Positions 37,277-49,730 of a stretch of DNA of 64,000 nucleotides are shown piece after piece. The DNA comes from Apostichopus japonicus (lineage: Eukaryota; Echinodermata; Holothuroidea; Aspidochirotida; Stichopodidae), in the NCBI RefSeq assembly GCF_037975245.1, contig NC_092568.1:17195001-17259000 (forward strand). The letters run 5' to 3'. The notes under the pieces were generated by a model that saw nothing but the letters and a program-made list of their open reading frames with translations, had not been told where the DNA came from and ran no database searches. The translations under genes and the position numbers were made by a program. Position 1 is the first letter of the stretch. Each line of letters starts with the position of its first letter.

Positions 37277-38714
37277 AAAATGATAGCCTAGAGAGGAATA
37301 ATTGGATTAAGATTACAATGAAAGAAGACAATATTCTCAGCATCCTGGTGAAATTTGCATTCGACTCCTCCTCTGCCGCCATTTTCAAAGAGATTCGAAG
37401 ACATGTTTTTGTACCAAAAGTGAACTTTGTCAAAACTAATTTACGAAACCGAGATTAACATCTATTGCTGAACTTATCACATCTAATAATGGATCAGCAG
37501 GTAAATATTGCACATTTAAGGGAATGAAGGGAGTAATGTACAGCAGTCTTTGTACACAGGAACCATAGTATTTTTTTTTATGGGACAAAGGTTAAGAGTC
37601 CTAAAAAGTGCCGCGCAGAATTTGAACACTAGATTATTGCCTACATTGGGATATATGTTGTCAGTTTTGCCAAGATACTTTTTGAAGAGCACTGCTAGAT
37701 ATTTCAATTTATACTGAACCTTAATTCAATTCTAGTGTTGGAATATGCCGAAAAACATGCTGAAGGATTTGACAAACATTTACAATGAAGAAGTTGAGCA
37801 AAATGATGCATATTTACATGCATATATGTACATTGTACTGAAGCATACAATTTATGAAAACCTATTATATACATCAGTCCTTGCCATACTGGGCACATTT
37901 TCATCAGTTATAGATGAGTTTATGCAAGTAACAGATGGATACTTCACAGAGCATGGACATTTTAGTTAATATCGTCATATATATTGGTGACCTCTTTGGT
38001 GTGAAAGCTTCAGCCATATACATCCTTTAACCATGATTGGGAGACACAAAATTGTTTTTGTCTAAAATATCCTCCCGGCAGCTGGAAAAAGTGCACATAG
38101 GGATTGAATGAATAGGGCAAAGAGCTTTGGCCACCTGTTTGGGTTCACTATGGGTTCATTGATTTGAGGAAAGTAGTCTGTCATCTAAACCAAAAGGAAA
38201 ATAGCCAAAGAAATATAATAATAATAATGGTATTATAGAGAAAGCTGAAATTGTTTGAAGTTAGAAGAATAGTTCACCCGCTGTTCACCATCGTCAGCAA
38301 AGCGAGTTTGATGTCATGTCAGTGACAGGTGTGGAACCATTGGAATGCATCACATAACTTGCAGTGTTATTTAAAAAGAAAAACTTGAAGTAAAATATGT
38401 ATAATTTACATATTTTTATTCCTTCCTTCCGTTTTAGTGTTTATTGGAAATATATCAGAAGGGTGGTCTAATTCACAGCATAAAAGGCTAATTTCTTGCC
38501 CGTCCAAAATCAGATGTTATGAAATTTAACTCTTCACCTCCTGGTGAGGGGTTATTGCCTACAGTGTTTGGGGTACTAAACGGGCCGATTAACTGGTGTG
38601 AAAGTGGACTATTAACTTGATACTCGATCTTTGACACTTTCTTCCCTCGTGCCCATAAAATAGCTCAAGACTTTCGAAGGAGACAAAAATCCTATAATCG
38701 TTTTTTATCTACGT
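37277..38714. other. No gene seen
   Basis: AT-rich unique DNA. Nothing recognisable beyond short frames. Confidence 0.6.
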
Positions 38715-38960
38715 TGATAGAGATAACAGTCATGAACGACTTCTCAAAACAGCTAAGAAAAATCTTATCCACTTCGAAGATGTTTATTTTTAATTTTTTC
38801 CTTCAAACTTTTAATGCTTTTCACATACCCAGGGCTGAAGACTTGGTCAAGTCTAAATATGACATCATCGAGCCATCGTGTGCTTCAATTCTTTCCTTAT
38901 TATTTTTTTTTTTTTTTTTTTTTTTACAATGTTTGTTTTCTTTTAAATGTCTGGGGTTTT
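38715..38960 (+). repeat. Interspersed repeat, copy 1 (family 3)
   Basis: Shares GTCATGAACGACTTCTCAAA-like sequence, ACAGCTAAGAAAA, TGACATCATCGA and ACAATGTT in the same order with 63775-63975. A 20-nt poly(T) run (38906-38926) interrupts this copy. Family unknown and ends approximate. Confidence 0.6.
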
Positions 38961-40966
38961 GAAAAATATTGATCTAAAATATGGAACCTCCTTCTAATAT
39001 GGCCTAAGGACGGTTTTGCATGTTTTCAGTGTCAACTGATGTTCACTGATAACATTCTACCTTCAAAATATGAAAAAGGTTTTAGATCCAAGTGGCATTA
39101 TGACATCACAGGTTTTAAATGAGAGCTCCCAGATATCATCACGGAAATGGAACAACACATTTCTTGAATAGCTGCTTGGGGGGAAAGTTGATCTTCACAT
39201 AAATCTCTGACATATATATGTGAAGCTCAAGTTGATAGAACTTTGGATTTGCGTCCCTTTAAATTTGCTTGTCACTCTAAATCCATTCTTTCATCGCTAT
39301 GGATTGTCTCATCATCTGGTGGTTGTATAAATCAATCACCTTCAGGGGGTGTTAGACATAAACTCCAGAAAACAAAAATGGTAATGGGTAAGAACAGAAT
39401 GTGATCCCGATGATAGAAATATTAATGCTTTTAACTTTTCTTGATAATTTGTAAACCTCAATTTACAAAATTTCTGTAAACAACCTTGTTAAAAATGCAG
39501 CTCCTTCAAATATGGGCTATTGCATCATGGGTCGGCATCAAATTTCGAGACTATACATGGCTGTAGCTCTTAGTTAAGCAAAAATGTTAAGAAGTTTCCA
39601 AAGGTACCAGCATGGAGAAAGAGTTCCCAAAAAGGTTAAGGAAATTAATTAATAATTTATTTTTATAAATTATACTATGGAAACTATTTTGCAATTTGTA
39701 AAATTACAAAAATGGTCAGCTGATAAAGAGAAATATATGCAAATGATTTATGTGGGCTTGTAATTAGAGGTTAACTTATTAAGGGCTAAAATAAGAAATT
39801 TTGTATGAGCGCAACACTCTACATAATAGTTTGCACATATTTACTGAGTTTCCCCTGATTTATCAAAACTTCAAGTGTGTATATCTTCTAAACGAAAAGA
39901 GCTTTCTAAAAACTTTCAGCAGATTTTGAATGAAATTATCACACACAACAAATATCCTGAAATGGGGCAAATGTGCTAGGTGTCTGTAGACCTTTAAATC
40001 ATATGCCTGTTGACATTAATTTAAACAAATGTGAGAAAAAAGGAGATCTTACAAGTAAGAAGCATTAATTATCTCTTTTTTTCACAAATGGCTGCCTTTA
40101 GCATGATTGATTATTTGGTAACAACAAAAACTAATAGATCATTGTATCATGAAACCAGTGTTCTGTTAGTAGAGCTAATTCCACCATTCCAGAAATATAA
40201 GTGATGATGCTATAACTATAAAATCTATTTAATTAAATTGGAATTGAAGTATCCAATCTAGTAAAAAACTAAGATTTTGTCTTTCAGCCAGATGTTCCCT
40301 TACATTCTTGCTACTGTGTATTTACTTGTTTCCATGGCAACACTTTCAATCACCCTCACAACATTCCTATAAAGTACATTTATTGGACTGATATATATCT
40401 TCCACATTGTTTCATAAGATTGTAAATTTCAGTCATTTTTAAGCTGAGAGAATCTGAAAAGTTTCTTTTTTCTAGGTGAGAAAGTGTTTACAAAGAGACT
40501 AGATGTACTATCATGACATTAAGTAGTTGATTGATCTTTTAAGTCCCTTTTCTGAGACTTTCATTCAACACCTGTTCAGTTCAACAGATTTGTCCTTGCT
40601 TCACAGTCCTGTACAACAGAAAGAGAAAGTACCTGTTACCATGGAAATCAACAGTACACAAGAGATAACAACTGTGCAGGAATTAACTTTGTGACCCAAC
40701 CTTACCTCCAGAGATATTTCATTGAGTTGTAATGGTAAAATTGTATTCTCTTTTTATAGGCACCCACCTCATACAGATGAAAAAAGATTCCAATCCCTGA
40801 CAGCATGCAATGTCAACATAATTAGAAAACCCTGGACCAGCTTAGTCATGGTTAACCCTGCCATGTGGTGTATAAGCACCAATCCATGTTATGTGCCTTT
40901 CACATCAGGGAGCTGATTTATTTATAAATGTCATGAATATTATGTGGGTTGGGGTCTTTGGTCCAT
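38961..40966. other. No gene seen; X-box-like sites
   Basis: Unique AT-rich DNA. GTTTCCATGGCAAC at 40328-40341 fits the RFX X-box consensus. GTTACCATGGAAAT at about 40635-40648 misses it by one base. Confidence 0.4.
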
Positions 40967-41316
40967 TTAAAGGCATTGAAGAATCGCCCCAAGCCGCGTG
41001 CTCCGTTCTGAAAAGTTACCTTTCCGTTGCTGCAAGTGAAGTTTTCTTCTTGTCACTACAAAATGCAGAAACATGATACCTTGTTATCTTTTATCTAGAC
41101 CTGAGATGTCCATCGCAGCTATGTACACTGTGTTAAGGGTATTGACCGTAGCTGTATTGACTGTACACTAGTGTCTAATTACTGACGGTAGCAAGCTGAG
41201 TGAGTATTTTCTGGGATAGATGGTGGTGTCTAACACTTCGGTTACACCTCATTCGAAACTAGGTCAGATTACTGGCATGAGCCGTTTCTTTGTGCGCAAG
41301 TCTTCACACCCTTTAA
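40967..41316. mobile_element. TTAA-flanked MITE, copy 2 (family 1)
   Basis: The left end TTAAAGGCATTGAAGAATCG and the right end, reverse complemented, TTAAAGGGTGTGAAGACTTG match copy 1 at 25890-26230. The insertion and deletion pattern relative to copy 1 breaks any shared reading frame. Confidence 0.78.
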
Positions 41317-44300
41317 GTAGAAAGCAGATGATTGAAGCACTATTTTGTACATATATGTATGTATATTCATGTATTTGGATATCTCTCGATGCTGGTTGGC
41401 ATTTGGAAAAGCTGAGACCTTCAAAGTTCCCTCTTGCATAATATGTGTAAGAGGTGCATGAAAGGAAAACGTCAATGAGACAAGCACATGACAAGTTAGG
41501 ATAAACACTGGGTAGGTTTCGCTGTTTCCGCTGCAGGGAGAACCATCACCAGGGTAGTGGTGTAATGAGCAGCTTGCATGTGTGCCTATCATGCTGTGGT
41601 TACTAGGTAGGACTTGAGACAGATATCAAGCACATGCCAATCCTGTGTTAAAGGGATATAACAGTGGCAGACATTTTGATGTAGGAAATATATAGTGTGG
41701 CTCCATGAATGATATGTAATACCTTGTTGTAAAGGTTGTTTGGAGAACACTATTAACTTTTGTGGATATATATTGTACGTTGTAAATATCTATTCATTCA
41801 CATCAACATTTCCATGGTGATGTCTTTTTTATGCAATAATCTATAAACTGCTCAGAAATATTGCCAATCAAAACAAATTTCTCAAATATAAGCTTAGCTA
41901 AGCTTCTGCAATTTTGCTACTCCTGTTTCATTATGCTATTGTTGCAAGCTTGTCAAATACAGTCATATAATACACTATATCATAAAACTACACGTATATT
42001 CAAAAATAAAAAAGTATATTACAGTTTGCCTTGGTGTTTACCTATATGGTAATTAATGCAAGAAATGTGCAGCAAATTTGACACTTGAACATGTCTTTGA
42101 CATATTGGATAGAGTGGGGGTTGGGGGGGGTTGGCGGTTGGGAAGGGAATGAATAATGAATAGGAATTGTTTCCATGTGTGAGGAAAACAGTGATAGGAT
42201 GGCAGTGAAATGCTTTTGAAAGTTTGAACAATTATGGCAATTTATCTGCCTTTCTAGCATATTTTGTTGGCACATTAGTGGTCATTATTACTACAGTAAT
42301 AGCAACTGTTACTTAACAAATCTACTTGTACCACTGAAAGACCTCATGGCCATATATGCATTTTCTTTGAGTAGTTCTTCCTTACATGTAAACCAATCAG
42401 AATAGCCATATGTTAATTGTAATTACTTTCAAGTATAAAGGCCTGTAGCTGAACCAAGTTTCACATTTTGCCACTTATTGTGAAAGAAAAAAAAAGCCTA
42501 TTTTGTGCTTGCCACTGATTGGTCAGTTTTATTCTTTAATCTGCAGACTCTGTCCATTGATGTGAAAGTTTTCCCATTGGTTGAGCCAAAACTTTAGATT
42601 ATACAGGTTTATAGTAACACTAGCCTTTCTGCAGAGATAAACATTTCCTATTCTGTTCTGTCTATTATCTATGGTTTAACACTGGACCAGATTCAATAGC
42701 ATATATACAGTATATGTTGAGCTTTTACAATCAGTATAAATTGGCTCTTTTAAAAAGGGCCCACTTGAGTGGTCAAACAAATAAAGATTAATCTCTTGAG
42801 AAGACAAGAAACCAGATTGATTCTTTCTTTTCTTTTCGATGATGGATTCATTTGCAATTTGCTCTTGTAGTTTCTTTGGTTCACATGTTGTTTTATTGTC
42901 TGGCAAAGCTGCTTCTGTTGCCCATACAATGTCTCCATAAACAGAGGATCAAAGGATTATTTGGGGTTGGTCTTGTCAATACGTTATCTGTTGAACTTGA
43001 TTAGTTTAGTAGACAATAACACAGTAAGTAGCCACTGCTACCCCAGGAAAACAATTAACTTGTTTTCAGAGAATCAGTGGGAACTCTCATTGTACTCATC
43101 ACTTTGATGTGGGAGGGTGGCTCAGTCATCCATTGGTGAAGTACGGGATCTTTTGTCAAGGCCCGAAAAGAGAGGGAAAGTTTACAGAATGGTTTTTTTG
43201 GGGGTAATTATAAGACTTTATAATTGATCTACAGGCTTCTTTCTCCAAAGCAAATAGTAAATAGCAAAGGGACAACCAAAAGACTTAGTGCAAACTGATG
43301 AATCATTCATTCAGTAGGTAAGATATATACACCAGAGAAACCTCATTGGCCAAGATCAACGAGGTAATTTGGAAAGAGGGAAAAATGACATCACTCAGAA
43401 ATGGAGTCAAAATGTAAAGAAGAAAACAAGGTTAAAGGTTATTAAGGTTTTAAGGAGAACTCAATTTACCAAGATAAAGAGACCTGGGGTGAACAAATCA
43501 ACCAAACAAAGAAGTATCATGTCCATGGCCCCACGCCAAGGGGTGGGGGTGGGAAGTGACCGAGCCATGGCTCCTGTAATAGTTTCATAGCAACAACAAT
43601 TTTTATGTGAGCTTGGTTCAGTGCCATAGGGTGGTACTGTCAAACCCATGGAACATATTGGTCTGACTACTCTCATCCCCTCACCCACCTCCCCAATTTT
43701 AAACAGGTGTTGGGAGGGGGATAGGGGGTTCATGATGTCAAGAACTAGTGGCTTAAATTCTGATGTCGCTGATATCTTCAGTTTAGTTGAAGACGAAATG
43801 TTTATAACTTGACTCTCCTACATGCAATGCTGAAGTCGCACTTGCATCGTCTATAAAGGGTTCAACGATGTTTGCTTCATTCGAGTAGATCGCACAGGAT
43901 ATAAAAGTATTGAATAAGCTACATCCATGCTGTCTTTTTTAATTAATCTAGTCTTCTATATTTGTAAAACTGGTACATACATTTCTATAAATCCTTGACT
44001 TTGGAGAAGATCCTGTTGTGACATCAGGCTATTTGGACACTTTAAACATTTATTGACAAAACTTTGTTTCTTTAGAACTTTATGTAATATTAAATAGTCT
44101 CTTTTTCCTCTCTGCATGGCTTTTAATAATTTTTAGGCAAAGAGTTTTAAAAACCATGCCACTGCATGTCCACACACACACTCATCACACAAGATTGTTA
44201 AGACAATGTTTTGAGAAAAAATGAGGTGATTTAAACATTGACATGATCCCAAATCCCCCATCCCCACTCACCCCCCCCCCCCACATACACAAACACATGC

Positions 44301-45215
44301 ATCTTATACCCTCAATTTTGCAGAGGTTTACTTTGTTAAGAAACATGATGCTATTGTAAGAACTTACAAGCAGGCACATTGATCTTTATCTTCCATCAGA
44401 TGATGTTTCTAAAACTTTCTACCCCACAATTCCAGAAGTGAACTTTGAAGCAATACAATTTTTTGGTGTCAGATATCCGCACACTTCCGATTCTCTTTTT
44501 CATCTCAAAAGATTCTAAGACGATTACATACTTTTCTGGATATGATTATGGTTTCACGATAACTGCATTGTACTTTGAGAGGGTTACTGTCAATGCATAC
44601 AATGGCAAGCTTAAGAGGATTTCCTGATTAACTCTTCTTTGTAGCCTGGAAAGTTTAAAAGCTTTATACTGCTGAAGGAATTTATGATATTATAGTCAGA
44701 GTAAAACTAAACAGACAGAGCTTCATCACGCAGCATGACAAAGGAGTAATCCTCTTTTTGCTCTTATCTCCGACAAAAGCCCCTGTATTCTTTATATCCT
44801 TCCCCCCCCATCTTTTTCTTTTTGCTTCCAGTGAAGCCCCATCCATACAAATCCCATTGTCCTTTTTTGCTAGTACTGTAAATGTAGCCAAATTTTTGCT
44901 TCCAAATTTCTGGTAGATCTTGTGAGAACTTTCTTCACTTTGTGATGATGTCATTAGCCTTGTTCATAGGGAAGTCATTCTCAGTTTCTTTCTTCATTCA
45001 TGATACAGTATAGTACTTATTGTTCATTATACTCCTAAAATGCTTTGTGATTATTTCAGGAAACAACCATGAGGTAGCAAGTTCTTTGTTTAAATTAAGC
45101 ACTTTTTTCTTCCTTCTTTTCTTTGGTTGGAGTGGGGTAATAATCAACATGAACTTTTACATCATCAACATGAACTTTTATATTGTGTAATTCTACGTTA
45201 TCATCGAAAGGCTTG
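41317..45215. other. No gene seen; C/G runs
   Basis: G-rich run at 42115-42135, C-run at 44268-44282, and otherwise AT-rich unique DNA. Frames at 41264-41592 and 43461-43733 (minus) lack domains. Confidence 0.55.
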
Positions 45216-45710
45216 GTCACTATGGTGTTCCATACTTTTGTAGTACTGTACTGACCCAACTGTGACTACATTAGCCATGGTCCCTATTGTGTTCCATACT
45301 TTTGTAGTACTGTTCTGACCCAATTGTTACTACATTAGCCATGGTCACTATGGTGTTCCATACTTTTTAAGTACTGTACTGACCCAACTGTGACTACATG
45401 GTCCCTATGGTGTTCCATATTTTTGTAGTACTGTACTGACCCAACTGTGACTACATGGTCCCTATTGTGTTCCATACTTTTGTAGTACTGTAAAGACCCA
45501 ACTTTGACTACATTAGCCATGGTGCCTATGGTATTCAATACTTTTGTAGTACTGTACTGACCCAACTGTGACTACATTAGCCATGGTCCCTATGGTGTTC
45601 CATACTTTTGTAGTACTGTACTGTCAGAACAGTTACTGCATAAGCCATGGTCCCTATGGTGTTCCATACTTTTGTAGTACTGTACTGACCCAACTGTTAC
45701 TACATTAGCA
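45216..45710 (+). repeat. 64/57-bp tandem array, 8 copies
   Basis: Units of the type 'TCCCTATGGTGTTCCATACT TTTGTAGTACTGTACTGACC'. Six copies are 64 bp. Two (the third and fourth) are 57 bp and lack the 'ATTAGCC' before ATGG. Copies are nearly identical, so the array is young. Confidence 0.93.
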
Positions 45711-46424
45711 AGTTTAAACACATTGTCAGTGACAAGAGAAATTCCGATTGGATATCAGCTAACAATAGTTAGTGTGTGCACTTCCGTTTTGTTCATGAGG
45801 GAGACTTTTTCTACTGCCCATCTCACAACCACCTCACTCATCTTCATTTTCCTACCTTGGTTGAACCTGCACTGAAGTTTCTTTGATGAAGACGGTTAAA
45901 TCTTTCAATGTATTTGTGCATTCAAATTTTTATCTAGAAGATCTCCAAATTGCTTATAAATAGTTGAGATATTCCACGGCTCCAATGAGACTATGAATGA
46001 AGTATGGCAGTCAAATGGTGCCCCTGCCACCTATTAACTTGTACACCATATGTGTGAGAAATTTTAAAATTAAAAATATAACTAAATACTTAAAAAGAAG
46101 TGGTGCCTCTGTATCTATCATTTCAAAAGTGCTTTATACCAATTCCAAGTCAAGAGATTTATGTCATTCATTGCAGTTAGATCTAAAACCTCTGCAGTTT
46201 TGAAAAATATCTATCCTTTGTGATATTTGGAGATAATGGGTTATTTAGGTAATTATCTGATAGAAGCAATACACACTGACGCTATATTGTGAGGCTGTGG
46301 GCGAGGCTGTGGGTTCATTGTCTAACCTTGTTGACGAATTAGAATGCACAGGAGATCTTCTAACACAAGGGTGATCGACTTTATGGTGTTAACACTTGCA
46401 CGTAAATACAGACCAGCTTGAGTC

Positions 46425-47046
46425 TTAAAGCAGCATTTTGCGTTTGGTCACCGTTTTCTACTTTTTTTGACATGTCCATCAAGTTTTTAACATATCAATC
46501 CCAAAACAGCAAACTAAGATATTAGCCAAGTTTTTCCCTGCCAACAATGTTAAATGGCGATTAATTAAGGATATTTGCAGATAATGAGAAAGGTGTCCAC
46601 GACAAATTCCACATTTAAAATTAATCGCATACAGTTCCCTCAAACCCACTAGTTTGAATTCAACCAATCAGAGATGCAGGTTTAGTTATGAGCCATTGCT
46701 AAAAATAGATTCAAGACTTTGCGTTGGTACAACCAGGGAGTTGTTATGGAACTCCCTGGTACAACTGCCATATAGACTGTACACAAATCAAGCATGGTGT
46801 TGTATTACGTATTGGTCAATGACGTTCGTAGTGTTTAAATATTCATATTATGGGCGAGGTTTATTGGGTTCCCAACAGAAAATATCTTGGAGAAGAACAA
46901 AGTTGAAAGTTGCAAAGTTTTCAACTTTTATGCCACCATTTGAAGTAAGATTTAAATAGATAAGCTAGTTATGTATGTCGTTATGGCATAGTGGAGTCAG
47001 TGAGGTTGAGAAAAATCATAGAAAAGGAGGCAAAGTGCTGCTTTAA
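46425..47046. mobile_element. TTAA-flanked MITE, family 2, with internal hairpin
   Basis: The left end TTAAAGCAGCATTTTGCG and the right end, reverse complemented, TTAAAGCAGCACTTTGCC match at 16 of 18 positions. TTAA lies at both outer ends. The 622-bp interior holds a perfect 11-bp inverted repeat (ACCAGGGAGTT, 7-nt loop, AACTCCCTGGT) near 46731-46763. No transposase frame is present. Frames at 46479-46667 and 46654-46959 are judged non-coding. Confidence 0.72.
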
Positions 47047-47129
47047 AAGGGAGATGGGGGGGAAGGGGAGGGGAGGGAGATGTGGTACTGTAGCTAGCTA
47101 TTGAATTAATTGGTTACCCATAAACAGTC

Positions 47130-47345
47130 ATCTTGGTTTCCCACTTGCATAATGCTCTAGCTCTCCTCCGACGTTACTTCACCAGCCATTCCCAAATGTG
47201 GCCGCCGCGTACAGGGTCGGTATATTATTTCCTGCAAGAAAACAAGATCCTGATCGCCCTCATTTTCACACAGTCTCCACTACCTCTACTCTGCTGCACA
47301 CTTAATAGACAGTTAGCATTTAGTCAAAATAAACGCTGAAACCGA
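47130..47345. other. Unique island next to MITE
   Basis: Less AT-rich sequence including GTGGCCGCCGCGTACAGGGT near 47198. No recognisable coding or repeat signal. Confidence 0.25.
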
Positions 47346-47480
47346 TAACTTATTGTATTCAGGTAGAGTAATGCGTCCAAGTTGTAACACTAAGTATTCT
47401 TAACACTAGCTGACATGAAAAGATGAAGTTTGATCTCACAGAGCACCCAATACATTTTGTGATGTCAAAACCACAACATT

Positions 47481-47730
47481 TGTATGTGTGTATGTATGTA
47501 TGTATATTAGATCCTCCTGCAAGCAGGAACTCGCGAAGAAGCCTCATTGGCTTATCAAAGCCGCAAGCTGACCGAAGTCAGTCTCTTAAATTCATATTTA
47601 ACGTCCATGATTATGAATTGTTAATTGTCAACAACTCTGTAACTGGACGACATACATTAATCTGGGAGTGAATCGAACCGGGACCTTATGATTGAAAGGC
47701 AACGGCGTTAACCACTGAGCTAACACTCCA
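47481..47730 (-). mobile_element. tRNA-derived SINE with (ATAC)n tail
   Basis: On the minus strand a tRNA-like head occupies 47730-47663. Its A box TAGCTCAGTGG is at 47712-47722 and its B box GGTTCGATTCA at 47669-47679. Acceptor-like arms (GGAGTG.../...CACTCC) and a CCTT/AAGG anticodon-type stem are present. The D stem and anticodon loop are irregular, so it is not a working tRNA gene. An unrelated body of about 150 bp follows, then a (ATAC)n tail at 47507-47481. Head, body and simple tail in that order define a SINE. Target duplications are not clear. Confidence 0.75.
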
Positions 47731-49429
47731 AACCTTTAACCCATTCTGATTCCTCTACACTGTATATTGGATTCCTCCTGAGAGTAAAAATTGAAATAAT
47801 AAATGTGAAATAAAAACATGTACTCTTTCACTTACTGAACTAAAAATTGATACTTTAGCCCTGTAAAAATATTTTACATATATTTCAACAGAGTGAGAGT
47901 TCACTGTGCTTTTGAAAGTATCATTTAACATATAGGTGAAAAGTTGTTTATTGTTAAATTCCGTCATAAAACCTGACCAATGCCATCTTTTAAGGTGCTT
48001 TTTCTTCTGGAACTGAAAATGAAATAAATTTTATGTATATTGTAGCACTATAGGGAACCCTATAAAGGTAATTGCCCATTGCAGTCTGTATCGGCCACCA
48101 GTTCTGCCCGCACTATTAAATGAGGGTTTATTTAATAATATACATTATGGTATAAAAACCACCAAGGTACCCTTCTTTTGTAACTTTTGATCTGTATATT
48201 ATGACAAGGTTTCATGTTTTTAATATGCATTGAAGTGGTTTGGTTAAATCCAACAGGGTGACTTCTTGCTCTTTTGTCTTTGGGAACAATAGGAATATAA
48301 GCTCGGAGCTTTGAAAACAGCTCGTCATTGAACAATAAAGGGCAAACCATCTTGTACGTAGTAGGTGCTTTTGACTTTGCTGTATGAGGGGGGGGGGGGG
48401 GGAAAGGTAAAATTCTCTCTTCGCTCGGTCGCTTTCTGGATTTGATATGCACGTCAAGTTAAGAGGGTGAAAATTGAGATTGAAACTCCTGGACACTATG
48501 GCTTGATTAAAACTAACAACATTGATGTCACATAGTTATTATAGAATAATTCAAGAACATGTTTATAACGCCAGATGAAGGCAAATGAATGTATAGGCTT
48601 TGACTGTTAAGTTTTGTGTTTTGTCTGTTTGTAAGTATGTGTGAATGTTTGTCTGTGTTTTTCTATTCTTACAGGCCAGACTGTGGTATAAGAGAGTTTG
48701 TGCTATGATAAATTTGCAAACCATATTTTTATATTTTGTAACTTCCAGATGTGTTCAAAGTAAAGTGTTAGCAATCGGCATGTCTTATTCATGATCAAAG
48801 AAACTGCAAAAGTCACTCTCTTTCAAATTTGAGCTAGGTCATTTGACTCCATGTGTAAAAGCAAACTCTTCTGAAGCAATTGTCATTTAAAGATCAACAT
48901 ATTAACTTAACACACAAATCTATATAATGTACCTTTGTAGTTTCTTCACTGTTAAAGGTGTCATATGTGAAAGCAGAATAGATTGCGGTTTGTGCCCCCC
49001 CCCCCCCTTCATTGGCCCACCCTTCCCTTTCCCTCCTGAAGTTTACAAATTTAATTTACTAATTTGCAGTATTCAGAGTAAGTAGGAAGTCAATCTAGCT
49101 TAGATTTCACCAGGAATAATTTATATAGTATCTCATTGCAAGATACTATGCAAAATGGGCAACTTGATATAAAAGTGCAAAGGTGTATATATATAGTTTA
49201 TGCACACAGTGAACTGTAGTATTATATAAGAGACAGTTCAGAGCCTTTTATATTGCTACACGAACTTTGAACACTAAATGATACCCTGATCACCATGAGC
49301 TTATTCGTATTGTGTTCAGATACAACACATAATGAATGATGCATTCAGAATTCAAAATATTGCTTAACTTTTAATTTTTCAGTCATTGTTCTCTTTCAAT
49401 CAGTTTGGTTTACAATTTGTCACAAAATA
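47731..49429. other. No gene seen
   Basis: AT-rich, with a G-run at 48389-48403 and a C-run at 48996-49009. The minus-strand frames at 48132-48496 include the G-run as Pro-rich peptide and are compositional. Confidence 0.6.
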
Positions 49430-49730
49430 AAGAACTAAAAAGTACCTTTTCATCAATCCGGTCGGCTCTAAGTTAACTTTGCGGATAAGCATTATTTGTC
49501 TACAGTTATCAGTTTCAATTCTTTACTTACATTTCACAGTTACCTCATGATAATGCAAAGTATGACAAATAACAACGCTGTTCAAGTCAAGTAAAGAACA
49601 GAGAGTCCTTTCATCTTTGTGGTTGACTTTACGCTAATGTCGTGAACAAGCATAATTTTTCCACAATTATCGATATCAGCGCCTTTTTGTTACATACATA
49701 ACACAGTCACTTCATGATATTAAATGTATA
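49430..49730 (+). repeat. ~163-bp diverged tandem duplication
   Basis: Copies at about 49430-49570 and 49593-49728 share AAAGAACWRARAGTMCYTTTC-like starts, 'AAGCATWATTT' and 'ACAGT(T/C)AC.TCATGATA' in order. Diverged, so old. Confidence 0.6.

Noticed and set aside
36429-37291. Three overlapping 274-284 codon frames on the plus strand
   Set aside because: They arise because the 17-bp minisatellite unit has no stop codon in any frame. There is no domain or start context, and all three frames cannot be selected at once.
47663-47730. Functional tRNA gene on the minus strand
   Set aside because: A and B boxes are good, but the D stem and anticodon loop are irregular, and a SINE body and tail follow.
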